Assembly (NCBI GenBank): GCA_035384605.1
Contig: DAOOIV010000134.1
Span: forward strand, 1 to 10,742
Direction of reading: 5' to 3'
Origin: Phycisphaerae bacterium
Lineage (GTDB): Bacteria; Planctomycetota; Phycisphaerae; UBA1845; PWPN01
DNA: 10,742 nt
The position numbers and the translations under genes were made by a program. Shown one piece after another: positions 1-6,511 of this stretch. The notes under the pieces were generated by a model, which did not search any database, had not been told where the DNA came from, and was given only the letters and a program-made list of their open reading frames with translations. Each line of letters begins with the position of its first letter. The stretch's first letter is position 1.

Positions 1-158
1 TCCGCGGCGTGACGGCTAAGCCGGTTCTCCCTTGACACGACGGGCGGCGGCGCCGCGAGCCAGAGGCTCCAACGCTTGGCGTTGGCCGTCGCGTCAAGGG
101 TTCCGGCGTCCCAGGTATAGTCGAACGTGCCATCGTGCGTCAGGTTCCCGTCGTCGTA
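1..158 (-). pseudogene. RHS/YD-repeat protein fragment, broken at its 5' side and running off the left edge
   Basis: Reading the reverse strand from 158 down to 3 gives 52 codons with no stop and no start. They open with YDDGNLTHDGTFDYTWDA and, near the end, contain ENRL. These are the hallmarks of an RHS/YD repeat (typical pattern YDxxGNLTxDGTxxYTWDAENRL), found in large secreted or surface polymorphic toxins and wall-associated proteins. Just upstream on that strand the frame meets a TAG inside a palindromic repeat, so this copy lacks its N-terminal part. The repeat is one residue short at YD-D-GN, and about 25 codons are inserted between YTWDA and ENRL. The continuation lies outside the window, so this could be the decayed end of a larger gene or an orphan RHS tip. 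The RHS origin is quite sure; that it is non-functional is inferred from the break. Confidence 0.6.
29..100. repeat. 72-bp inverted-repeat-bounded insert inside the RHS remnant
   Basis: CCCTTGAC at 29-36 and GTCAAGGG at 93-100 are perfect 8-bp inverted repeats. They bound a 72-bp segment that interrupts the YD repeat exactly between its TWDA and ENRL parts. The length is a multiple of three and keeps the RHS frame open. Inside is a second inverted repeat (CCAACG at 69-74, CGTTGG at 80-85, 5-nt loop) and a GC-rich block (GGCGGCGGCGCC). This looks like a small structured element, of the MITE or REP type, that entered the gene without breaking the frame. The identity of the family is unknown to me. 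Confidence 0.45.
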
Positions 159-244
159 AATAGGTGACTGTCCCTATTTATCCCTATTTATCCGTGCGTC
201 AGGTTCCCGTCGTCGTAAATAGGTGACTGTCCCTATTTATCCCT
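134..244. repeat. Two 52-bp direct repeats, each with a TAAATAGG/CCTATTTA palindrome
   Basis: Positions 134-185 and 193-244 are identical over 52 bp. Each copy has two parts: a piece of the YD-repeat coding sequence (reverse strand YDDGNLTH) and an 8-8-8 palindrome with arms TAAATAGG and CCTATTTA around the loop TGACTGTC (157-180 and 216-239). A short TCCCTATTTA tandem joins them. The palindrome resembles short 'AAATAGG...CCTATTT' intergenic repeats that I associate with REP elements moved by RAYT/IS200-like transposases. That link is from memory, and no transposase is present here. Duplication of RHS coding sequence together with the palindrome suggests replication slippage or insertion with duplication. 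Confidence 0.7.
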
Positions 245-263
245 CAATAAACGTACCTGTCCC

Positions 264-320
264 GTTTTCCGCGTGCGTTTTCCGCGTGTGTCCCGTTTTC
301 CGCGTGCCCGTTTTCCGCGT
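264..320. repeat. Short tandem array of GTTTTCCGCGT, four copies
   Basis: GTTTTCCGCGT occurs at 264, 277, 295 and 310, with spacers of 2 to 7 bp that are variants of G/TGTCCC. Just before it is ACGTACCTGTCCCGTTTT (251-268), which resembles another common short interspersed motif, so this may be a decayed cluster of REP-like units. The 200 bases from 321 to the next gene hold no other repeat or coding signal that I can support. Confidence 0.6.
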
Positions 321-459
321 CGGGAAAGGTCGCTGAAGCGGCCTGTTTCCGGCTCGCGTCTGCTGCTGAGCCAGAGAACCACGACGAGGGCCGCCTGTTT
401 GGTCACGAACCTCGGTCTTGCCGGAAGACGATTGGCATCTCGCACGCCCGCTGGTTTCG

Positions 460-468
460 TGGTATCCT
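460..468 (+). promoter_or_regulatory. Possible extended -10 element for the DUF1080 gene
   Basis: TGG followed by TATCCT matches an extended -10 (TGn plus a TATAAT-like hexamer). It lies about 55 bp ahead of the start codon at 523 and would give a leader near 48 nt. No good -35 hexamer sits 16-18 bp upstream, so this is a weak call. Confidence 0.2.
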
Positions 469-507
469 GCCGTGCCTGTTGGTTGTCGCGGTTTTGACTG
501 TGTTTCC

Positions 508-515
508 AGAAGGAG
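508..515 (+). promoter_or_regulatory. Ribosome binding site that fixes the start at 523
   Basis: AGAAGGAG ends 7 nt before the ATG at 523. The same frame is open back to 418, but upstream starts lack such a site and would put 35 residues before the signal peptide. Confidence 0.75.
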
Positions 516-522
516 TGTAGAC

Positions 523-1284
523 ATGTTTCATCTGGCGTTGATGAGTCGGGAGGGTGCGTATGTGGGCGGCATGCTGATGTGCCTGGGGCTGACGTTGGCC
601 GGGTGTTCGACGGGCGGCGAGTGGAAGGTGCTGGCCGACGGGAACAGCCTGGACGGTTGGAAGGGCTTCAACTCCGCCGATTGCGGAAAGTGGATGACCG
701 CCGAGTCGGTGGCACTTGATCCGGCAGAGCAGGGCAAGAAGTTTGCGATCACGCCGGGCAAGGGCATTCTGGTCAACGGGGCGGACGGGCGGACCTGTGA
801 CCTGATCACCGCGGAGGACCACGGCGACTGCGAGTTGCACCTGGAGTTCACGGTGGCCAAGAACTCCAACTCGGGGGTCTACCTCCTTGGTCGCTACGAG
901 ATTCAGATCCTCGACAGCTTCGGCAAGACCGAGTGGACCTACAGCGACTGCGGCGGCATCTACCCGCGATGGATCAACAATGAAAACACCGACGGCCACA
1001 AGCCGATGGTCAACGCAGCCAAGCCGGCGGGCGAGTGGCAGAGTTTCGACGTGGTTTTCAGGACCGCGCGTTTTGACGCTAACGGCAAGAAGACGGCCAA
1101 CGCCAGGTTTGTGCGGGTCTACCTCAACAAGGTCCTGATCCATAAGGACGTAGAGTGCAGCGGTCCGACGCGTGGGGCGATCGGGGGCGATCTGGGCCCG
1201 GATGTCGCGGCCGGTCCGCTGCGGTTGCAGGGCGATCACGGGCCGGTGGCCTACAGGAACATCAAGATGCGGCCGCTGCGGTAG
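523..1284 (+). CDS. DUF1080 (3-keto-disaccharide hydrolase family) lipoprotein
   Basis: A 253-residue protein with a short lipoprotein signal: hydrophobic stretch at about residues 13-26 and lipobox LTLAGC, with Cys28 as the expected lipidated residue. The mature part is a full DUF1080 domain (about residues 33-253), a concanavalin-like beta-sandwich common in planctomycetes. Family marks are LADGNSLDGWKG (37-48), the NSGVY core (116-120), YEIQILDS (125-132), GGIYPRW (144-150), GPLRLQGDHGPVAYRNIKM near the end, and a closing PLR. Some members hydrolyse 3-keto-disaccharides or 3-keto-glucosides, but many are uncharacterised, so the substrate here is unknown. It probably faces the periplasm or the outer surface. 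It stands alone: repeats lie upstream and the next gene is 303 bp downstream with its own ribosome site. Alternative starts at residues 7 and 17 would still keep the lipobox. Confidence 0.88.
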   Translation: MFHLALMSREGAYVGGMLMCLGLTLAGCSTGGEWKVLADGNSLDGWKGFNSADCGKWMTAESVALDPAEQGKKFAITPGKGILVNGADGRTCDLITAEDHGDCELHLEFTVAKNSNSGVYLLGRYEIQILDSFGKTEWTYSDCGGIYPRWINNENTDGHKPMVNAAKPAGEWQSFDVVFRTARFDANGKKTANARFVRVYLNKVLIHKDVECSGPTRGAIGGDLGPDVAAGPLRLQGDHGPVAYRNIKMRPLR

Positions 1285-1587
1285 GTGGGTTGGAGCAGGC
1301 AGCTAGTCGGGCCACCGGGGGCAAGGAGGGGCAAGATCGCCATAGCGGCCGAGGCCTGTCATTGTCCTGATGTTTGCCGTCCTCTGGTAACGACCGGCGG
1401 CTTGGCGGGCACATGGGTTGCGCAGCCCGTTGTTGGGCGGTCCGATAAACATCGCGCGTCGGGCAGATGTCAAAACTCTCCGGATTTGTTGAAGAAACCG
1501 CGAGTTCCGGGTTATTGCCCGTAGATCGGTTTGTCGCGGATCGGTAGAATCCATCGACAGCGAGGAGTTGTCCGGAGGAGAAGTCCC
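1285..1587. other. Gene-free stretch between the DUF1080 gene and the small membrane protein
   Basis: These 303 bases hold open frames on both strands, but none has a plausible ribosome site or a recognisable product. I see no strong terminator after the DUF1080 gene. The only signal worth naming is a TAGAAT hexamer near the right end. Confidence 0.5.
1545..1550 (+). promoter_or_regulatory. Possible -10 hexamer ahead of the 1588 gene
   Basis: TAGAAT matches the TATAAT consensus at five of six bases and would place transcription start near 1557, about 30 nt ahead of the ATG. The expected -35 position (1522-1527) reads TAGATC, which is poor. Confidence 0.25.
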
Positions 1588-1977
1588 ATGGAGAAGCAGA
1601 TTACCCCGGCGGAGGGCAAGGCGCCCGCTCCGCGCATTTTCTACGACGCCCCTGCTGAATTGTCGATGGCCGACAAACGGCGGATCTTCAAGGGCATGGT
1701 CGTATCGGAACTGGAAGCGGGTTTTCTCCGCTATTCGCGCCGCGAGGCGCTGCTCAAGTACGCGGCCAAGCTGAAGATTCCCGAGTTTGAGGCCTGCCTG
1801 CTGATCGCCGAGGCGCAGTTTCACGCCGGCGACATAGAGCCGATCGAGTTTCAGAGTGCCGCGACATTGGAGGCCATCACGCAGCCCGAGTCGTGGTCCA
1901 TTCCATTGCGCCTGGCCGTGGCCCTGGCCATCGCGACGGTGATCGACCTGATCCTGGTTCACCTGCTGTTCGGATGA
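1588..1977 (+). CDS. Small protein with a C-terminal membrane anchor, function unknown
   Basis: A 129-residue protein that I do not recognise. The ATG at 1588 has a strong ribosome site, GGAGGAG at 1574-1580, 7 nt away. A TTG further upstream in the same frame (1531) has none. The first 100 residues are soluble and mostly helical in character, with charged helices such as MADKRRIFKGMVVSELEAG followed by RREALLKYAAKLKIPEFEACLLIAEA. The last 27 residues hold one hydrophobic span (about 106-128, ending LLFG). There is no N-terminal signal, so it looks tail-anchored with the bulk in the cytoplasm. It converges with hemA, whose stop codon is 77 bp away. The good start site, the clear domain-plus-anchor layout and high-GC codon use make it a credible gene, but no function can be given. 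Confidence 0.75.
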   Translation: MEKQITPAEGKAPAPRIFYDAPAELSMADKRRIFKGMVVSELEAGFLRYSRREALLKYAAKLKIPEFEACLLIAEAQFHAGDIEPIEFQSAATLEAITQPESWSIPLRLAVALAIATVIDLILVHLLFG

Positions 1978-2024
1978 GAACGCGGGCTTGCGGCCGTCCG
2001 AATCCTGAGAAGATGTCTTGGGAG

Positions 2025-2042
2025 CCGGCAGTCTGATGCCGG
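2025..2042. terminator. Weak hairpin between convergent genes
   Basis: CCGGCA (2025-2030) and TGCCGG (2037-2042) form a 6-bp stem around a 6-nt loop. It lies between the ends of the 1588 gene and hemA, where a bidirectional terminator would be useful. No T-run follows on either strand, so this may be chance. Confidence 0.3.
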
Positions 2043-2054
2043 GGCGGCGGAGAG

Positions 2055-3347
2055 TTATTCTTCGGTCTTCAGATCGAAGAGTGCCCGAAGCATTTCGGCG
2101 TACACGCGTCCGGTGCCGGCGGCCGAGTCGCCGGTGAGGCGGGTGATCGGACCGTGGAGCAGCTTCCCGGTCACGCGGTGGAGCATCTGTTCGATGAGTT
2201 CGCGGTCGTGGGCTGAGGCTTTTTCGAGCTTGGGGAGAATTCGTTCCAGTTCCTGCCGGCCGACTTCGCGGAAGTGCTTCTCGAGGGCCGCGATCAGCGG
2301 GCCGACGTCTTCGCGCGATTGACGGTCGGCCAGTTCGAGCACGGCGGCCTCGATGATCTCGTGGCACTTGGCGAGGGCCTCCTTTCGCTGGGCGAGGTGG
2401 GCCTCGGTCACGGCCTGCAAGTCGTCGATGTTGTAGAGGTAGACGCAATCGTGGCGGCCGACGGCGGCGTCGATGTCCCGCGGAAGGGCGATGTCGATCA
2501 GCAGGATGGGCCGGTACGCCCGCCGGGCGGGTATCTGGTCGAAGGCCTCGGCGGTGAGGATCGGCTCGCGAGATCCGGTGCAGGTGATGACGATGTCGGC
2601 TTCGGCGAGCCGGTCGATCCAGTCGGCGAAGGGGATGGGCTGGACGGTGAGCGGATGCCGCCGGCTGAGCCGTTCGGCCACCTCGACGGCGCGGGCATGG
2701 GTGCGGTTGGTGACCCAGACGCGCTGGGGGCGGGTCTCGATCAGGTGGGTCAGGGTCATCTTGCCCATGCCGCCCGCGCCAACCATCATGACCGTTTTAT
2801 CGCCGAAGTTCGAGAAGATCTGCCTGGCCAGATCCACGGCCGTGCTGCCCACGCTGAGCCGGCCGATGGAGATGCCCGTGGTGGCGTGGATGGTCTTGGC
2901 GACCGCCAAGGCGTGCTGGAAGAGGGGGCCCAGGTTTCGGCCGACGGTTCCGGCCATGCGGGCGGTCTTGAAGGCGTCGCGCGTTTGCCCGACGATCTGC
3001 GACTCGCCGAGGACCATTGAATCAAGCGAGCTGGCGACCCGCAGGAGGTGCCGGACCGCCTGCACGTCTTCGTGGATGTACAGGGTGTCGGCGAAGTCAT
3101 GCATTTCGATGCCGTGAAACTCGCCGATGAAAGCGATCATCTCGTCGATACGGGGCCGGCCCTGCATCGGTCGCGAGACGTAGAACTCGACCCGGTTACA
3201 GGTTGACAGCAGCACCGCTTCGGCTTCGGGGAATCGCTGCTTGAAACGTTGGAGGGCGGCCGGCACCGCGGCCTCGTCGAAAGCGATTTTCTCGCGCTTT
3301 TCGACCGGTGCGGAACGGTGATTGCAGCCGACGACGAACGTTCTCAT
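2055..3347 (-). CDS. hemA: Glutamyl-tRNA reductase
   Basis: A 430-residue enzyme of normal family length that reduces glutamyl-tRNA(Glu) with NADPH to glutamate-1-semialdehyde, the first committed step of the C5 route to heme and other tetrapyrroles. The N-terminal catalytic domain shows VGCNHRSAPVEKRE (6-19) and STCNRVEFY (48-56), where Cys50 is the thioester-forming nucleophile. His100 followed by SSLDSMVLGESQIVGQ (106-121) completes the conserved active-site block. The NADPH-binding domain has VGAGGMGKM (189-197) and VTNRT (212-216). A helical dimerisation domain follows from about residue 310. The ATG overlaps the TGA of the upstream gene as ATGA, and there is no clear ribosome site of its own, so translation is probably coupled to that gene. 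Nothing looks damaged. Confidence 0.96.
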   Translation of the reverse strand: MRTFVVGCNHRSAPVEKREKIAFDEAAVPAALQRFKQRFPEAEAVLLSTCNRVEFYVSRPMQGRPRIDEMIAFIGEFHGIEMHDFADTLYIHEDVQAVRHLLRVASSLDSMVLGESQIVGQTRDAFKTARMAGTVGRNLGPLFQHALAVAKTIHATTGISIGRLSVGSTAVDLARQIFSNFGDKTVMMVGAGGMGKMTLTHLIETRPQRVWVTNRTHARAVEVAERLSRRHPLTVQPIPFADWIDRLAEADIVITCTGSREPILTAEAFDQIPARRAYRPILLIDIALPRDIDAAVGRHDCVYLYNIDDLQAVTEAHLAQRKEALAKCHEIIEAAVLELADRQSREDVGPLIAALEKHFREVGRQELERILPKLEKASAHDRELIEQMLHRVTGKLLHGPITRLTGDSAAGTGRVYAEMLRALFDLKTEE

Positions 3348-4162
3348 GCGTGCATCAGCGAGAAAAACACCCGGAACAGATACGCAACGACGATCAGACC
3401 CAATCCGTAAGTAGACAATACAGCGGCCCGCTTGCCGCGGATTTGCGGCTTATACAACGACCCATAGCACAAGTAGCCGAAAACGGCCCAAGCCAGCAGC
3501 GATGAGATGAAGACCGGGTCCAGGTACCAGTCGTCGGCCTGCAGGTCAGGCCGGTGTGAAACGCCGCACAGACCGGTCAGAATCCCATACGTGAAAAACG
3601 GAAACCCGATGATCGGCGTCCACCTGCCGAACCGTTCGAGGGATTCGAGGGAAGCGACGTTGCCGACCAGGGTCGTGGGTTGCTTGCGTCGCAACATCCG
3701 GTTCACAAGCAGATAGGCCACACCGGCGACGCCGCCGGCAATGAACAGCGTCCCGCTGATCGCAAAGGCGATCGAGTGGCTGACAAACCAGGCACGGCCG
3801 GTGATGCGCATTTCCGGCTGATTCACAATCGCCAAAGCCGCACATTGGAGGGCGGTTGCGATGATGAACAGGAAGCCGTCCACGCCGCGCAAGGTGCGAG
3901 CGAGGTGTGTGCTGATGCCCATCAGGCCGAGCAGCGTTGCCAGCAGGACGGCGTCATCGAAGCTGTACCTGAATGTCTCGACGACGCCCATGCTCCGGAA
4001 TCGGCCTGCGAGATATCCGACGTTTGCAGCCAGGGCGAGGGTGACCGCGACCCGCAGAGCCGCCGGGGCCCAGCGGACATGGTGTCTGAGGCGCAGGTAC
4101 GAACAGATCGCCCCGATCGCGAACCCCATTCCGCCAAGGATGCATGTCAGGAGTTGCGTCAT
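3344..4162 (-). CDS. CcsA/HemX-like multi-pass membrane protein (cytochrome c assembly family)
   Basis: A 272-residue, very hydrophobic protein with about eight membrane spans (near 3-21, 33-53, 68-86, 95-113, 127-153, 183-201, 217-236, 245-268). The pattern WFVSHSIAFAISGTLFIAGGVAGVAYLL (125-152), with a conserved-looking His129, matches the CcsA/ResC/HemX fold. The tryptophan-rich WWD heme motif of true cytochrome c synthetases is reduced here to DDWYLD (210-215), which fits HemX better than CcsA. HemX proteins neighbour hemA in other bacteria and influence glutamyl-tRNA reductase level. Here the order is hemX-like first, then hemA, joined by a 4-bp ATGA overlap. The start at 4162 has AGGA 7 nt upstream. 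Family is fairly sure; a role in regulating or stabilising HemA, or in heme handling, is inferred. Confidence 0.8.
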   Translation of the reverse strand: MTQLLTCILGGMGFAIGAICSYLRLRHHVRWAPAALRVAVTLALAANVGYLAGRFRSMGVVETFRYSFDDAVLLATLLGLMGISTHLARTLRGVDGFLFIIATALQCAALAIVNQPEMRITGRAWFVSHSIAFAISGTLFIAGGVAGVAYLLVNRMLRRKQPTTLVGNVASLESLERFGRWTPIIGFPFFTYGILTGLCGVSHRPDLQADDWYLDPVFISSLLAWAVFGYLCYGSLYKPQIRGKRAAVLSTYGLGLIVVAYLFRVFFSLMHA

Positions 4163-4226
4163 GGTGTATTCCTGCGGGCAGCGTGGTTGTCATTGACCGG
4201 GCCGATCGCGGACCTGCGACCGGGAA

Positions 4227-4255
4227 CTGACAACTTCCGCCGATTTGATTAGCAT
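4227..4255 (+). promoter_or_regulatory. Possible promoter for the secreted protein at 4300
   Basis: CTGACA (4227-4232) and TAGCAT (4250-4255) are spaced by 17 bp in the 137-bp divergent gap. The predicted start of transcription would be near 4262, with a leader of about 38 nt. Both hexamers are imperfect. No clear promoter for the hemX-like gene on the other strand was found. Confidence 0.25.
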
Positions 4256-4299
4256 ACCTGAGGTTGAGAGGGATTTCGATTCCTCGTGAGGGACGGCGG

Positions 4300-5685
4300 A
4301 TGCGAGGCGCAAGGTTTGTCGGCCGGGTCGGTTTGTTGGTGCTCACAATCGCGACGTCGCCTGCGGTGGTCAGGGCGGATGCGGATTCGGCGCCCGGCGG
4401 CCGGGCGGCTGAGGCTCAGTCTGATGATATACGACGCGTGGTCGCGTTACTGGGGCACCCTGTTCCTTCGCAGCGACAGGCCGCCCGGCGGCAGTTGGTC
4501 CAGTGGGGCCTTCGAGTTACCGACGAACTGCGGCGTGTGGCGGAGGGACCGAATCTTGAGGCGGCTTTTCAGGCCCGCGACTTGCTGGAGGCCCTGGATT
4601 CGGCGTTCTTTCAGGGTGGGCAGATCAGCGTGGAGGCGGATCGGGCAGAGGTCGATTGGGATGAGCCCTTTGCGTTGACGGTGACGGTTCGCAACCCCAC
4701 CAGGGGGCCGTTGAAGGTGACCTGGGCTGCTCCGACGACCGCGCCCGCGAGCGGCCCGGCCGATGAGGCGGCGCAGGTTGCGGCCCTGCTCGATGTTGCG
4801 GATTTCCTGGTTGTTCGGGGGCCGGACGGGCAGGAGGTGGATGTGCGGATCGATCCGATCGAGCGAGACCCGGTTGTTCGAGCGGTGGTTGAACGGCGAG
4901 CTTCCGGCACACAGCCCACTCACCTGGTGGGACCGGGCGGCGAGGCGCGGCTGCGGATTCCGGAGTTCAATCGCGGATGGGCCCGATATCCGACCTTGTC
5001 TCGCGGCAAGTATCAGATTTCGATTCGCCATCAGCCTGCGTGGAAGGATCAGAATTGGGTGGAGGAAGGGCTCGGGCTGATTGAAAGTCCGCCGATCGAA
5101 GTCCGCGTGCGCAGCGGGGCGCCAGCGTCGATTCGTCATGCCAACCGGCCGATGCGGCTGCAACTGAAGCAGACAGGCGGCGAGCTGTTGATACAGATGC
5201 GAAACCTTTGGGATCGCCCCCAGTGGGTCAACCTTGATTTCGGTGACGACATGGAAGTCCAGGCCAGGCTGACCTGGCAGGCGCATCGGCTGACGCTGTT
5301 CGGCGATGAAGATGGAGTGGAGCTGGAGCCGCGAGTGAAAGCCGTCGAGCGCCGCGAGCATCTCCTGCGGCTGGCGCCGGACGAAGCGACCGAGGTGGGC
5401 CGGGTTTCGATGGGCGATTTCCGCGAGGCGCTGGTTAAGGCCGGGGGTCGCCGATCCGGGCGGTATGCGGTCACCGTCCGTTACCAGTTTCTGAGCGAAG
5501 TCGAAAACTTACGCGCGGCTCTTGCCGCCCGCAAGAGCAAGATCGAAGTCCCGACTCATCTGTATACCGGGGTCATATTCTGTCGCGAGGACGTCAACGT
5601 GCAGGACGAGGCGAAGATCATTGGCCGACAAGATGCCGCGCCGTCGAAGCCCAGTGAACCATGGCGAATGGCGAAGCCCGAATGA
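4300..5685 (+). CDS. Secreted protein with HEAT-like N-terminus and beta-sandwich body, function unknown
   Basis: A 461-residue protein. The ATG at 4300 is chosen because GAGGGA lies just upstream at proper spacing and because a clean signal peptide follows: basic MRGARFVGR, hydrophobic VGLLVLTIATSPAVV, likely cleavage after VRA (residue 26). The TTG at 4264 in the same frame has no such support. Residues about 42-102 form alpha-helical hairpins of HEAT type (DDIRRVVALLGHPVPSQRQA...). From about 108 on the sequence is rich in beta strands with Ig-like turns (LTVTVRNPTRGPLKVTW; GKYQISIRHQ; GRYAVTVRYQ), suggesting two or three beta-sandwich domains. No catalytic motif is visible. It is probably periplasmic. 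The last codons (EPWRMAKPE) are supplied by a repeat that begins before the stop, so the native C-terminus may have been lost. Divergent from the hemX-like/hemA pair; no operon partner. Confidence 0.82.
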   Translation: MRGARFVGRVGLLVLTIATSPAVVRADADSAPGGRAAEAQSDDIRRVVALLGHPVPSQRQAARRQLVQWGLRVTDELRRVAEGPNLEAAFQARDLLEALDSAFFQGGQISVEADRAEVDWDEPFALTVTVRNPTRGPLKVTWAAPTTAPASGPADEAAQVAALLDVADFLVVRGPDGQEVDVRIDPIERDPVVRAVVERRASGTQPTHLVGPGGEARLRIPEFNRGWARYPTLSRGKYQISIRHQPAWKDQNWVEEGLGLIESPPIEVRVRSGAPASIRHANRPMRLQLKQTGGELLIQMRNLWDRPQWVNLDFGDDMEVQARLTWQAHRLTLFGDEDGVELEPRVKAVERREHLLRLAPDEATEVGRVSMGDFREALVKAGGRRSGRYAVTVRYQFLSEVENLRAALAARKSKIEVPTHLYTGVIFCREDVNVQDEAKIIGRQDAAPSKPSEPWRMAKPE

Positions 5686-5716
5686 CGCAGGAATGGCGAA
5701 GCACGAAGGACGAAGA
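5661..5716. repeat. Degenerate GAATGGCGAAG / CGAAGGACGAAG repeat
   Basis: The 10-mer AATGGCGAAG occurs at 5667 and 5692, mixed with CGAATGACG and CACGAAGGACGAAG variants. It occurs once more at 8939, after another gene. The repeat overlaps the end of the secreted-protein gene and provides its stop codon. Low-complexity repeats of this GAATGACGAAG style are, from memory, frequent in planctomycete intergenic DNA. Confidence 0.55.
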
Positions 5717-5753
5717 AAACCAGAATGGTTTCCCGCTTGCGATCGGGTTTCTT
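5717..5753 (+). terminator. Possible terminator between convergent genes
   Basis: Two short stems lie in tandem: AAACCA/TGGTTT with a 3-nt loop (5717-5731), then CCCG/CGGG (5732-5747) followed by TTTCTT. It lies between the stop of the secreted-protein gene and the end of the opposing lipoprotein gene. The stems are short, so confidence is low. Confidence 0.3.
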
Positions 5754-5782
5754 AAAGGACTGGCCAGAATGTCACGGAGCAG

Positions 5783-6487
5783 TCACGGATTGGTCGGGCG
5801 GGAGGCAGGGAGGCTCTGTGCCGGGGGCGGGGCGGTGATCCGGATCGGCTCGCGTCGCAGGGTGTCAAGGCGATCGTCATCCTTGCCGTACTTGATCGTT
5901 ACGGTCGTGCCGGTGCTTTGGCCGTAGAGGGAGGTCGCGGCAAGCAGCATCGCCGGCATCGTCTGCTTGAGGTTTGAATCATAGGCGATGAGGTCCGCCC
6001 GGCATTCCCAGAGGACTTTTCTTCCCGCCGGCAGTCCCTGGTCGGCGATCCACGCCGACAGACTGAGCATGTGGTGATAGCCGAGGTCAACCGTCCGCAC
6101 CTCGGTACCCACACAGTCAAACAGGGGGGCGCCGAACGGGCCGAACCCGTAGACCGGGCGGAATTCGGGGTAGGTCTCGATCGCCTGGCCGCGGTACAGG
6201 ACGGTGTAGGCCATGGTCATCTGCAGGTTGGCGGTTTGGCCGATCGGGACTCGTCGGAGGACCGGTCGCTGTTGTCTCAAGGCTCGGGCCAGCATGGCCG
6301 AGTAGTCCTCGAACTCCAGCGTCGATTCGATTTGCGGCGTGGGACCATGGATGGCAAAGGCGGGTCCGTCGAGGCGATGCCAGAGCGAGTTGTCGCTTGT
6401 CAGGCGACAATCCACGTGGACGCGGTACGGTTCACAACCGGCGGCGGCGATTGCCGCGATCGCAACTGCCATACCAGCCGAGCGCAT
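5783..6487 (-). CDS. Small lipoprotein, possibly DUF4136-like
   Basis: A 234-residue protein with a lipoprotein signal: hydrophobic MAVAIAAIAAAGC with Cys18 as the expected lipidation site. The mature part has a DUF4136-like order: a short strand region, then FEDYSAMLARALRQQ (59-73), then a strand carrying a variant of the AxLxMxMAYTV pattern (86-96). After that comes a GFGPFG loop (114-119), VLWECRADLIAYDSN (158-172), and a proline-rich tail without structure. The family match is only a resemblance and no function is known. The gene follows gltA on the same strand after 24 bp, so it is probably co-transcribed with it. A pathway link to citrate synthase is not implied. Confidence 0.75.
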   Translation of the reverse strand: MRSAGMAVAIAAIAAAGCEPYRVHVDCRLTSDNSLWHRLDGPAFAIHGPTPQIESTLEFEDYSAMLARALRQQRPVLRRVPIGQTANLQMTMAYTVLYRGQAIETYPEFRPVYGFGPFGAPLFDCVGTEVRTVDLGYHHMLSLSAWIADQGLPAGRKVLWECRADLIAYDSNLKQTMPAMLLAATSLYGQSTGTTVTIKYGKDDDRLDTLRREPIRITAPPPAQSLPASRPTNP

Positions 6488-6494
6488 CACAGAT

Positions 6495-6502
6495 CCTCCT
6501 TT
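6495..6502 (-). promoter_or_regulatory. Strong ribosome binding site choosing ATG 6487 over GTG 6490
   Basis: On the reverse strand AAAGGAGG ends 7 nt before the ATG at 6487 but only 4 nt before the adjacent in-frame GTG at 6490. The ATG is therefore the better start. The site lies between the gltA stop codon and the lipoprotein. Confidence 0.7.
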
Positions 6503-6511
6503 GACGGTTGC

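Noticed and set aside
134..320. CRISPR array
   Set aside because: Copies are too few and spacing too irregular, there are no spacer-like unique segments, and no cas gene is present.
418..522. Earlier start for the DUF1080 lipoprotein
   Set aside because: No ribosome site, and it would place 35 residues ahead of a good lipoprotein signal.
403..1239. Long reverse-strand open frame over the DUF1080 gene
   Set aside because: Shadow frame: the forward strand encodes a clear family protein, while the reverse product resembles nothing known.
1303..2448. Long reverse-strand open frame over the small membrane gene and the end of hemA
   Set aside because: It is rich in Arg and Pro as expected of GC-rich shadow frames and overlaps hemA in a different frame on the same strand.
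2274..3020. Forward open frame antisense to hemA
   Set aside because: Composition is dominated by Gly, Asp and Val as a mirror of the hemA codons, and no family features are seen.
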